From NCBI GenBank assembly GCA_905208975.1, contig CAJLRE010000015.1:1-32354 (forward strand): 32,354 bases of DNA. The letters run 5' to 3'. The position numbers and the translations under genes are program-made. Under the pieces are notes generated by a model. It did no database searches. It was not told the origin of the DNA and worked only from the letters and a program-made list of their open reading frames with translations. Every line of letters begins with the position of its first letter. Position 1 is the stretch's first letter. The stretch comes from an uncultured Collinsella sp. (lineage in GTDB: Bacteria; Actinomycetota; Coriobacteriia; Coriobacteriales; Coriobacteriaceae). Positions 1 to 6,400 of the stretch are shown here, one piece after another.

Positions 1-2
1 AG

Positions 3-950
3 CACTCATTGCCTCTTGCGGTCGTCGTAGTAGCGATACTTTGTGTTCAATATGGCGCTCAATCGCTGCTAAAGCCAATACTCCAAATTGAGACGGTGCG
101 CATGGCGGGTGAAAAGAAGGTTGAGCGGGCCACTGCATTGGTTTCGCAGGTGACCATGGTGAGCAATATCTTGGGTCCTGTGGTCGGGACGGCAGTCTAT
201 GGGTGCTTTGGCATCGATGCTCTTTGCACAATCGCGTCGGTAACGTTTGCGATTTCAGCTCTGTTGTTTGGTGGCGTACTCAAGCAAAATGCCTCATCTG
301 AAACGATGGGAGACGGCGCGACTCGTACGACATGCCGAAACGATTTTCGGGAGTCGATTCGGTATCTGTTGCAAAATGCATCATTGGTCGCTGTGATTTT
401 GCTTGCGGCAGTTTTGAACCTTGCGTTGGTTGGGCTAACGATTGGCGCTCCCATTATTGTTACAAAGCATCTCGGCATGCAATCGTCCTGCGTTGGGATA
501 GTTGAGGTTGCTCTGGGCCTGGGTGGTTTTACCGGCAGTGGCTTGGTCGGCATTTGGCCGCATCGTTTTTCTTTCAATGGCATATGTCGATATGTTGCGA
601 TGATCTGTTTTGGAGTCGCGCCGATTATTGTTACGCTGCTGTTCGGCGTAGATGTATGCGTGTTCACCGTGTTTGCGGTTGGTTCGGCATGGGTCATGGT
701 GTGGGCGAGCATTACGTCGGTTGAAATCATCGCGTTTGTTCAGCGGGTAGCGCCGACTGAGCTCTGCGGAAAAGTGCTTTCGGTCGTTTACATGGTCCTT
801 TCCTGCGCAACACCTATCGGCCAATTGACGTACGGGGTTGCATATGATCGATGGACACCAGCGATTGTATTCGCAGCCATGTTGGCGGTGCTGACGTTGA
901 CGACGGCGCTGTTTTATCGTCTGAAAAATCGCTTGCGGCGATTGTCTTGA
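3..950 (+). CDS. MFS efflux transporter, 5' end cut by the window
   Basis: The reading frame is open from the window edge, so the true start and the first membrane helices lie upstream; about 315 C-terminal residues are visible. They form at least eight hydrophobic segments separated by short basic loops, and the central loop (after SALLFGGVLKQ) matches the cytoplasmic loop between the two halves of a major facilitator protein. The segment GKVLSVVYMVLSCATPIGQL followed by YDRW resembles the last helices of drug-efflux MFS members of the macrolide/MFS_3 type. The role inferred is proton-driven export of a small molecule; the substrate cannot be told. Base composition is visibly less GC-rich than the genes after it, which may point to recent acquisition. 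The gene ends 115 bases before the next start, with no clear terminator. Confidence 0.8.
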   Translation, partial: HSLPLAVVVVAILCVQYGAQSLLKPILQIETVRMAGEKKVERATALVSQVTMVSNILGPVVGTAVYGCFGIDALCTIASVTFAISALLFGGVLKQNASSETMGDGATRTTCRNDFRESIRYLLQNASLVAVILLAAVLNLALVGLTIGAPIIVTKHLGMQSSCVGIVEVALGLGGFTGSGLVGIWPHRFSFNGICRYVAMICFGVAPIIVTLLFGVDVCVFTVFAVGSAWVMVWASITSVEIIAFVQRVAPTELCGKVLSVVYMVLSCATPIGQLTYGVAYDRWTPAIVFAAMLAVLTLTTALFYRLKNRLRRLS

Positions 951-1010
951 CGCGCTGGGGCACCGTGAATTTGCGGAGACAGTGGCCCGCCGCGTCGGGA
1001 CGGCATTGTT

Positions 1011-1066
1011 TGGGCATGCCTCTCCTTCGTCTACAATATCGTGCAGACGAAGGAGAGGCACGCCCA
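1011..1066 (+). promoter_or_regulatory. Inverted repeat around a promoter and ribosome site of the HAD gene
   Basis: Arms of 22 bases (1011-1032 and 1045-1066) are complementary except at one position (1016/1061) and are separated by a 12-base loop. The right arm contains the ribosome site AAGGAG (1050-1055) and the A of the start codon. A good -10 box TACAAT lies at 1032-1037, with TTGGGC at 1010-1015 as a possible -35 (16-base spacer). A transcript from this promoter would start near 1043-1046 and lack the left arm, leaving the ribosome site free; a read-through transcript from the MFS gene would fold and hide it. Confidence 0.7.
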
Positions 1067-1923
1067 TGATCAAGATGTTCGCGAGTGACTTAGACGGAAC
1101 GCTGCTGAACGCCCTGCACGAGGCAGATGGGACCATCCGCCGTGCCATTCGCGAGCTGACCGAGGCCGGCCTGCATGTGGTTCCCGCGACCGGACGCTCG
1201 ACGCTGCCGATCGGCGAGCATGGCTTTACGGGGCTGGCGCTCGATGCCTGCTGCTCTAACGGCTCCATCGTGCGCGACAGTCATGGCGAGGTGCTCAAGA
1301 CCTGGACCATCGATCCGCAGATCACCGAGGAGCTGCTCAAGGAGTTTCCGGATATCTGTTTTGACTGCTCAACGCCCGATGGCATGTTCTCGAGTGGATC
1401 GTTCGAGATGCATCAGGCGGGCTTTAAAAAGGACAGCCCTATCAAGCGTATCGTGATGCGTGGCATGCGTGCGCGTGGCGGGTACCACGAGGAACAGTAC
1501 TTCGACCAGTCGATCGGTGACATCCTGCGCCATGACGTGTGCAAGATCAACTGCCGCGTGACCTCGCCCGAGCTGGAGCGCGACCTTAAGGCCTATCTTG
1601 CCGAGCGCTCGGACCGCGTGGTCAACGCGCCGTTCGATCCGGTGATGTTTGAGATCACGGACGTGGCGTGCAACAAGGGCGAGAGTGTGGCTTGGCTGGC
1701 GGGCTACTACGGTATTGCCGAGGACGAGGTCGCGGTTTACGGCGACGGCGGCAACGACATCGCCATGCTCAAGCATTTCCGCCACAGCTACGCGACCAAA
1801 AACGCAAGCGATGCAGCTAAGGCCGCCGCGAGCGTGACCATCGGCAGCTGCATGGTCCATGCCGTCCCCAAACACATGCTCGCCACCATGCGCAAGCAAA
1901 ACTCCCGCACCGTCATCGAATAA
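1066..1923 (+). CDS. Cof-type HAD family hydrolase (sugar-phosphate or nucleotide phosphatase)
   Basis: 285 residues, the normal length of the Cof/YbiV subfamily of haloacid-dehalogenase phosphatases. Motif I is FASDLDGTLLN near the N-terminus, with D8 as the expected nucleophile and D10 as general acid. Motif IV, YGDGGNDIAML, is at about residues 226-236, and the lysine motif lies before it in CNKGESVAWL. These enzymes are soluble and remove phosphate from small metabolites using magnesium; the substrate is not predictable. The start at 1066 is preferred because AAGGAG lies 10 bases upstream and the HAD motif follows at once; an upstream in-frame start at 982 would add 28 residues unlike the family and lacks a ribosome site. 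Translation is probably shaped by the overlapping inverted repeat. Confidence 0.9.
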   Translation: MIKMFASDLDGTLLNALHEADGTIRRAIRELTEAGLHVVPATGRSTLPIGEHGFTGLALDACCSNGSIVRDSHGEVLKTWTIDPQITEELLKEFPDICFDCSTPDGMFSSGSFEMHQAGFKKDSPIKRIVMRGMRARGGYHEEQYFDQSIGDILRHDVCKINCRVTSPELERDLKAYLAERSDRVVNAPFDPVMFEITDVACNKGESVAWLAGYYGIAEDEVAVYGDGGNDIAMLKHFRHSYATKNASDAAKAAASVTIGSCMVHAVPKHMLATMRKQNSRTVIE

Positions 1924-1952
1924 TGTGACAAAGGGACTGTTCCTTTGTCACA
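1924..1952. repeat. Terminator-like dispersed hairpin R1
   Basis: A perfect 11-bp stem (TGTGACAAAGG / CCTTTGTCACA) closes on the loop GACTGTT, starting directly after the HAD stop codon. It belongs to the window-wide family with a GGGACTG or GGGACAGGTT core (R1-R7). It lacks a T-run, so it is a repeat that may also slow or end transcription. Confidence 0.75.
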
Positions 1953-2006
1953 TGGGAGATACCGGCTTTTGGCGTATAGGACTGTTACGCTTTCGCCACC
2001 AACAAA

Positions 2007-2205
2007 TTTCGAGTTATTCGGCCTGTCGGAGGTCGTTAAATGGCTAAAGATGCCCTCTCGGGAACATTCATGCCTCTAATGGTGTTTGATTCGGTGACGT
2101 AAGTGCGCAAATGGGCATGTATACGCTCAAGTAAGGACATAAACTCTCAGATAATCCCGGCGGTGCATTTATACAAAACCAGTAGCGTGGCCGAATAACT
2201 CGAAA
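2007..2205. repeat. Inverted-pair element A (TTTCGAGTTATTCGGCC arms)
   Basis: Two perfect 17-bp arms (2007-2023 plus, 2189-2205 minus) face each other across 165 bases. The arm resembles those of element B at 8391-8521 (TTTCG, then G-T-A-T-like, then CGGC). No protein-coding potential is evident between the arms. Confidence 0.75.
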
Positions 2206-2229
2206 AATGTAGCTGGCAGTTCGGCGACA

Positions 2230-2274
2230 AGCTCGGGTATGGCAAAGGAACTGCTCCTTCGCCATACCCGAGCT
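2230..2274. repeat. Dispersed hairpin R2
   Basis: A perfect 14-bp outer stem (AGCTCGGGTATGGC and its complement) continues through one A/C mismatch into AAGGA/TCCTT, giving about 19 pairs on a five-base loop. The inner core AAAGGAACTGCTCCTT is a variant of the R1 core. Confidence 0.75.
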
Positions 2275-2284
2275 CCGATCTTCT

Positions 2285-2310
2285 GATATGCGAACAAACA
2301 TTCGCATATC
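2285..2310. repeat. Perfect 10-bp hairpin upstream of the small peptide gene
   Basis: GATATGCGAA (2285-2294) and its complement (2301-2310) flank CAAACA. The right arm overlaps the candidate -35 (TTCGCA, 2301-2306) of the peptide promoter, so this could be an operator, or a structure bounding the locus. Confidence 0.5.
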
Positions 2311-2330
2311 TAACTGTGCTTTGATAGAAT
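2301..2330 (+). promoter_or_regulatory. Candidate promoter of the 41-residue peptide
   Basis: TTCGCA (2301-2306) and TAGAAT (2325-2330) are separated by 18 bases. The -10 is strong, the -35 weak (four of six matches). The transcript would begin near 2336, giving a leader of about 60 bases. Confidence 0.45.
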
Positions 2331-2368
2331 CGGTATCGTTGACGGTAGTTCCATGTGCCGGGCAGCGC

Positions 2369-2386
2369 CCTCCATTTGATGGGAGG
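2369..2386 (+). promoter_or_regulatory. Hairpin that sequesters the peptide ribosome site
   Basis: CCTCCAT (2369-2375) pairs with ATGGGAGG (2379-2386), with one bulged G and a TTG loop. The right arm is the ribosome site GGGAGG of the ORF starting at 2395. A competing hairpin GGGC-AGC-GCCC (2360-2370) uses part of the left arm and would release the site, so two exclusive folds can be drawn. Confidence 0.6.
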
Positions 2387-2394
2387 TGATGCCC

Positions 2395-2520
2395 ATGACC
2401 GATTTGATTGATTTCGTGAGGCTCCTGACCGCATTGGTCTCGCTTCTTACGACGCTTATCGGACTTTCCGAGGCACTCAAGCAACGCTCGAAGCGTAACA
2501 GAGGGGATCGCCGCCGCTAA
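2395..2520 (+). CDS. 41-residue hydrophobic peptide, candidate type I toxin
   Basis: The peptide is MTDLIDFVRLLTALVSLLTT, continuing LIGLSEALKQRSKRNRGDRRR: an acidic N-tip, one membrane-spanning helix of about 20 residues and a strongly basic tail. This layout is that of small type I toxins such as Fst, Ldr and TxpA, although I do not recognise a direct sequence match. GGGAGG at 2381-2386 is 8 bases before the start; the in-frame ATG at 2389 is too close to it. The ribosome site is hidden in a hairpin, and a strong minus-strand promoter lies just downstream, so an antisense RNA would overlap the mRNA 3' end. It could instead be an ordinary small membrane peptide; that it is a gene at all rests on codon context, ribosome site and flanking signals. 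Confidence 0.65.
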   Translation: MTDLIDFVRLLTALVSLLTTLIGLSEALKQRSKRNRGDRRR

Positions 2521-2533
2521 GGCGTTGACCCCC

Positions 2534-2583
2534 TAAAACAAGCAACGGCGCTGCCCAGCCAGCTACAACTTGGGCTGCCGTCG
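2534..2583 (-). ncRNA. Candidate antisense RNA convergent with the peptide gene
   Basis: A minus-strand transcript from the promoter at 2589-2617 would start near 2583, fold at once into the hairpin of 2545-2581 and end in a U-rich tail (UGCUUGUUUU, complement of 2535-2544). The RNA would be about 50 nucleotides and fully complementary to the 3' untranslated region of the peptide mRNA, the arrangement of RNAII in par/fst type I systems. Existence of the RNA is inferred from signals only. Confidence 0.5.
2545..2581. terminator. Shared hairpin terminator of peptide mRNA and antisense RNA
   Basis: ACGGCG (2545-2550) plus GCCCA (2553-2557) pair with TGGGC (2571-2575) plus TGCCGT (2576-2581) around a two-base bulge and a 13-base loop. 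On the minus strand a U-rich tail follows; on the plus strand the tail is not T-rich, so termination is expected to be better for the antisense RNA. Confidence 0.6.
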
Positions 2584-2588
2584 ACACT

Positions 2589-2617
2589 ATTCTACCCATG
2601 AATGACATTTTGGACAA
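2589..2617 (-). promoter_or_regulatory. Strong minus-strand promoter for the antisense RNA
   Basis: On the minus strand TTGTCC (2612-2617) and TAGAAT (2589-2594) are separated by exactly 17 bases. No ORF of convincing quality begins downstream of it, which supports an untranslated RNA. Confidence 0.6.
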
Positions 2618-2648
2618 TCGGTAATGCCGCTCCAAAAGCCAGGCGGGT

Positions 2649-2677
2649 TGTGACAAAGGGACTGCCCTCTCGTCACA
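2649..2677. repeat. Dispersed hairpin R3
   Basis: TGTGAC (2649-2654) pairs with GTCACA (2672-2677), and inner AAAGGG pairs imperfectly with CCCTCT around ACTG. It is a decayed copy of R1 (same TGTGACAAAGGGACTG left half). Confidence 0.65.
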
Positions 2678-2699
2678 TCCAAAATATTGCCTTTACGTG

Positions 2700-2747
2700 T
2701 TGATACACACGGTGTGCAATAATACTCGCACTGTGCAATAGCGCACA
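2700..2747 (+). promoter_or_regulatory. Promoter/operator region of the TetR gene
   Basis: TTGATA at 2700-2705 is a plausible -35, with an AT-rich stretch (CAATAATACT) for the -10. Two TGTGCAATA copies at 2713-2721 and 2732-2740 are 19 bases apart. CACAC-G-GTGTG (2706-2716) and TGTGC-N6-GCACA (2732-2747) are small inverted repeats. Such symmetry over a promoter next to a TetR gene suggests autoregulation. Confidence 0.45.
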
Positions 2748-2769
2748 GGCTGAGTAACAAGGAGGACGC

Positions 2770-3480
2770 TTGTCCCAGCTCGAGAAATGCGATCGCCGGT
2801 CCCTTCGCTCGCAGCGTGCCCTTCGCCAGGCACTTGCCAGCGAGCTTGCCGAAAGCGGCGACCTTTCGCGCATTAATGTCGCGTCGCTCACCGAGCGCGC
2901 CGGCCTTACGCGCCGCACGTTCTATTCGCACTACCGCGATATCCCCGACTTTATCAATCAAATCGAGGACGGCTTGCTGGCCGAGATCCGTGAGCGCATT
3001 GAGCTCATCACCGCAGCTCAGCTGCCTGATCTCTATCACAATATCGATGAGCTCGAGCCGGCGCCCGGTTCGGTTGAGCTGCTGCGTTATCTTGCGGCCA
3101 ACCGCGACTTAATCGGTGCGCTGCTGGGTCCGGGCGGCGACCAGGCCTTCATTAAAAGGATCATCGACACCGCGCGTGAGGCTGTGGTGCCGCGTGCGCA
3201 GACGGGCATTTTGGGCCTGGCGCTGGGCACGTTCTTTGACTACTACGTCACCTACGTTGTGAGTGCCGAGGTCGGCCTGATTCAGCGCTGGTTTGAGCGT
3301 GGGCTCACCGAATCGCCCGAGGCCATGGCGCGCATTATGACGGTGCTCGCTTTTGTGCGCCCCGGCGACCTGTATGGCCAACCCATCGATATCAACGTGC
3401 CGGAATACGGCATGAAGCTATTGAACTTGCAGCTCGAGGACGCGGCCGACACCGCTGCAACCGTCGAGTCCAACAACTAA
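2770..3480 (+). CDS. TetR/AcrR family transcriptional regulator
   Basis: 236 residues. The N-terminal 70 residues form the usual three-helix DNA-binding domain: RSQRALRQALASELAESG (helix 1), then INVASLTERAGLTRRTFYSH, the helix-turn-helix with the family signature of threonine-arginine-x-T-F-Y-x-H-Y. The rest is an all-helical ligand/dimer domain. The TTG start at 2770 is preceded by AAGGAGG ending 4 bases upstream, and no better start exists. The stop is 11 bases before the giant activase/dehydratase-like gene, so the two form an operon, and the regulator most likely controls it and itself through the repeats at 2706-2747. The inducer is unknown; an acyl-CoA or organic acid would fit the neighbour but is inference. 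Confidence 0.9.
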   Translation: MSQLEKCDRRSLRSQRALRQALASELAESGDLSRINVASLTERAGLTRRTFYSHYRDIPDFINQIEDGLLAEIRERIELITAAQLPDLYHNIDELEPAPGSVELLRYLAANRDLIGALLGPGGDQAFIKRIIDTAREAVVPRAQTGILGLALGTFFDYYVTYVVSAEVGLIQRWFERGLTESPEAMARIMTVLAFVRPGDLYGQPIDINVPEYGMKLLNLQLEDAADTAATVESNN

Positions 3481-3491
3481 GAGGAGAGACA

Positions 3492-6400
3492 ATGAGCAAA
3501 CTCGTCGAGGGCATCAAGGACCGCATGGTTGCTGCCGCACGCGAGGCCGCGCCCACCGTGATGGACGCTGCGCAGAAGGCCGCGACCGCGGCTGTCGAGA
3601 AAGTTGCCGAGGCAGTTGCCGATGCCAAGAACGTGGCAGGGGAGACGTCCGTCGCCGCCGAGCCCGCTACCGCTACTGAGCCCGTAGCCGCCGCCCACGC
3701 CCCCGAAGGCGCGATTTTCAACCCCAAGAACGCTCGTGGCAACCTGCACCTGGGCATCGACGTGGGCTCTACCACCGTCAAGCTTGCCGTGCTCAACGAT
3801 GATAACCAGATCGTGTATGCCAAGTACCAGCGCCACCACACCGACGTTCGCGCTTGCGCCCGCGACCTGTTTGAGGGCGCCGCGACCGTGCTGCCGACGG
3901 CCCAGATGACCTGCGCCATCACCGGCTCGGGCGGCCTGCTGCTGTCCCAGTGGCTCGACCTGGAGTTTGTCCAGGAGGTCATCGCCAGCAAGCGTGCCGT
4001 CGAGACCCTCATCCCGGCCACCGATGTCGCCATCGAGCTGGGCGGCGAGGACGCCAAGATCATCTACTTTGACAACGGCATCGAGCAGCGCATGAACGGC
4101 ACCTGCGCCGGCGGCACGGGCGCGTTCATCGACCAGATGGCAACCCTGCTGCACACCGACGCGAGCGGCCTTAACGAGCTCGCGGCCAACGCCACCACCA
4201 TCTATCCCATCGCCAGCCGCTGCGGCGTTTTTGCCAAGACCGACGTGCAGCCGCTGCTCAACGAAGGCGCCCGCCCCGAGGACGTCGCCGCTTCCATCTT
4301 CCAGGCCGTCGTGACCCAGACCATCTCGGGCCTGGCGTGCGGCCGTCCCATCCGCGGTAACGTCGCCTTCCTGGGCGGCCCGCTGCAGTATCTCTCCGAG
4401 CTGCGCCACCGCTTCTACCTCACGCTCAACCTGGACGAGGAGCACCGTATCGTGCCCCAAAACGCTCACCTGTTTGTGGCGAGCGGCGCCGCCATGGCGC
4501 ACGAGTCCAACAAGCTCAGCACGTTCCCGCAGCTCATTGAGGCTATCGATGCTCTGGGTGACACGCAGGGTGCCGAGGTCGAGCGTCTGGATCCGCTCTT
4601 TGCCACCGACGAGGACTTTGCCGAGTTCAAAACCCGCCACGACCAGGAAGTCGTCCCCAAGGGCAAGCTCGACGGCTACACCGGCCGCGTGTTCATCGGC
4701 ATCGACGCCGGCTCCACCACCATGAAGGCCGCGCTCGTAGGCGAGGACGGCCAGCTGCTGCACACCTGGTATGGCAACAACAACGGTGACATCCTGGGCA
4801 CGGCCAAGGTCATCATGGCCGATTTCTACAACCACATCCCCGCGGGCTGCACCATCGGCCACGTGACCACCACGGGCTACGGCGAGGCGCTGCTCATCGA
4901 GGCCCTCAAGGCCGACTCCGGCGAGATCGAGACCGTCGCGCACCTGCGCGGCGCCAAGGCATTCCTGCCCGGTGTCGAGTTTATCCTGGACATCGGCGGC
5001 CAGGACATGAAGTGCCTGCGCGTGAAGGACGGCGTGATTGAGCACATTATGCTCAACGAGGCCTGCTCATCGGGCTGCGGCAGCTTCATCGAGAGCTTCG
5101 CCGTGTCCATGAACATGGACGTGCGCGCGTTCGCCGACGCCGCCATCCATGCCAAGGCCCCCGTCGACCTGGGCAGCCGCTGCACGGTCTTCATGAACTC
5201 GCGTGTCAAGCAGGCGCAAAAGGAAGGTGCCACGGTGGGCGACATCGCGGCCGGCCTGTCCTATTCCGTCATCAAGAATGCCCTGTTCAAGGTTATTAAG
5301 CTGCGCGATCCCAAGGAGATCGGCAGCCAAGTGATCGTCCAAGGTGGCACCTTTATGTCCGACGCCACACTGCGCGCGTTTGAGCAGCTCACCGGCGTTC
5401 ATGCCGTGCGTCCCGACATCGCCGGCTGCATGGGCGCCTACGGTGCGGCCCTGCTCGCCCGCGATCGCGCCGGCGCCGACGGCACCTCGACCATCCTTTC
5501 GGCCGGGGACATTGCGCACCTCACCGTGACGCAAAAGCATGTCCGCTGCGGCCGTTGCTCCAACAACTGCCAGCTCACCGTTAACGACTTTGGCGGCGGC
5601 AGGCGCTTTATCACCGGCAACCGCTGCGAGAAGGGCGCCGGTCACAAAAAGCAGAAGACCGAGGCCCCCAACCTCTTCAAAAAGAAAAACGAGTTGCTGT
5701 TTAACCGCGAGGTGTTGAGCCCCGACGAGGCCCCGCGCGGCACCGTGGGTATCCCGCGCGCACTCAACATGTACGAGAACTACCCCTTCTGGCACGCGTT
5801 CTTTACGCGCCTGGGCTTTAGCGTGCAGCTGTCCGACCAGTCGAGCAAGAAAACCTACCAGGCGGGCATCGAGTCGATGCCGTCCGAGAGCGTGTGCTAT
5901 CCGGCCAAGATGAGCCACGGGCACGTGATGAACCTCATCGACCGCGACGTCGACTTTATCTGGATGCCGTGCGTGCGCTGGGAGCGCAAGGAGGATCCGA
6001 CCGCCGGCAACTGTTACAACTGCCCCATCGTCATGAGCTACCCCACGGCGCTGGCGCTCAACATCGACGAGATTCGCGAGCAGAACATCGAGTTCCTGTA
6101 TCCGTTTGTGCCCTATCACGACAAGACCGAGCTCAAGCACCGTCTGTATCAGGTGCTCGCCGTCGACCGCGTGGCCGATGCCGAGGCCGGTCGCGGTCGC
6201 GTGCGTGGACCCAAGATCACGCGCTCCGAGGTTGATGCCGCCGTCAACGCTGCCTTTGAGGCCGATGCGCGTTTCCATGAGGACATCCAGACCATGGGCG
6301 AGGAGGCTCTTAAGTGGGTCGAGGACCACGGTGGCCACGGCATTGTGCTCGCCGGCCGCCCCTACCATAACGACCCCGAGATCAACCATGCCCTGCCCGA

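Noticed and set aside
3477..5045. A 522-residue open frame on the minus strand
   Set aside because: Same shadow effect; the plus-strand frame has clear family motifs throughout.
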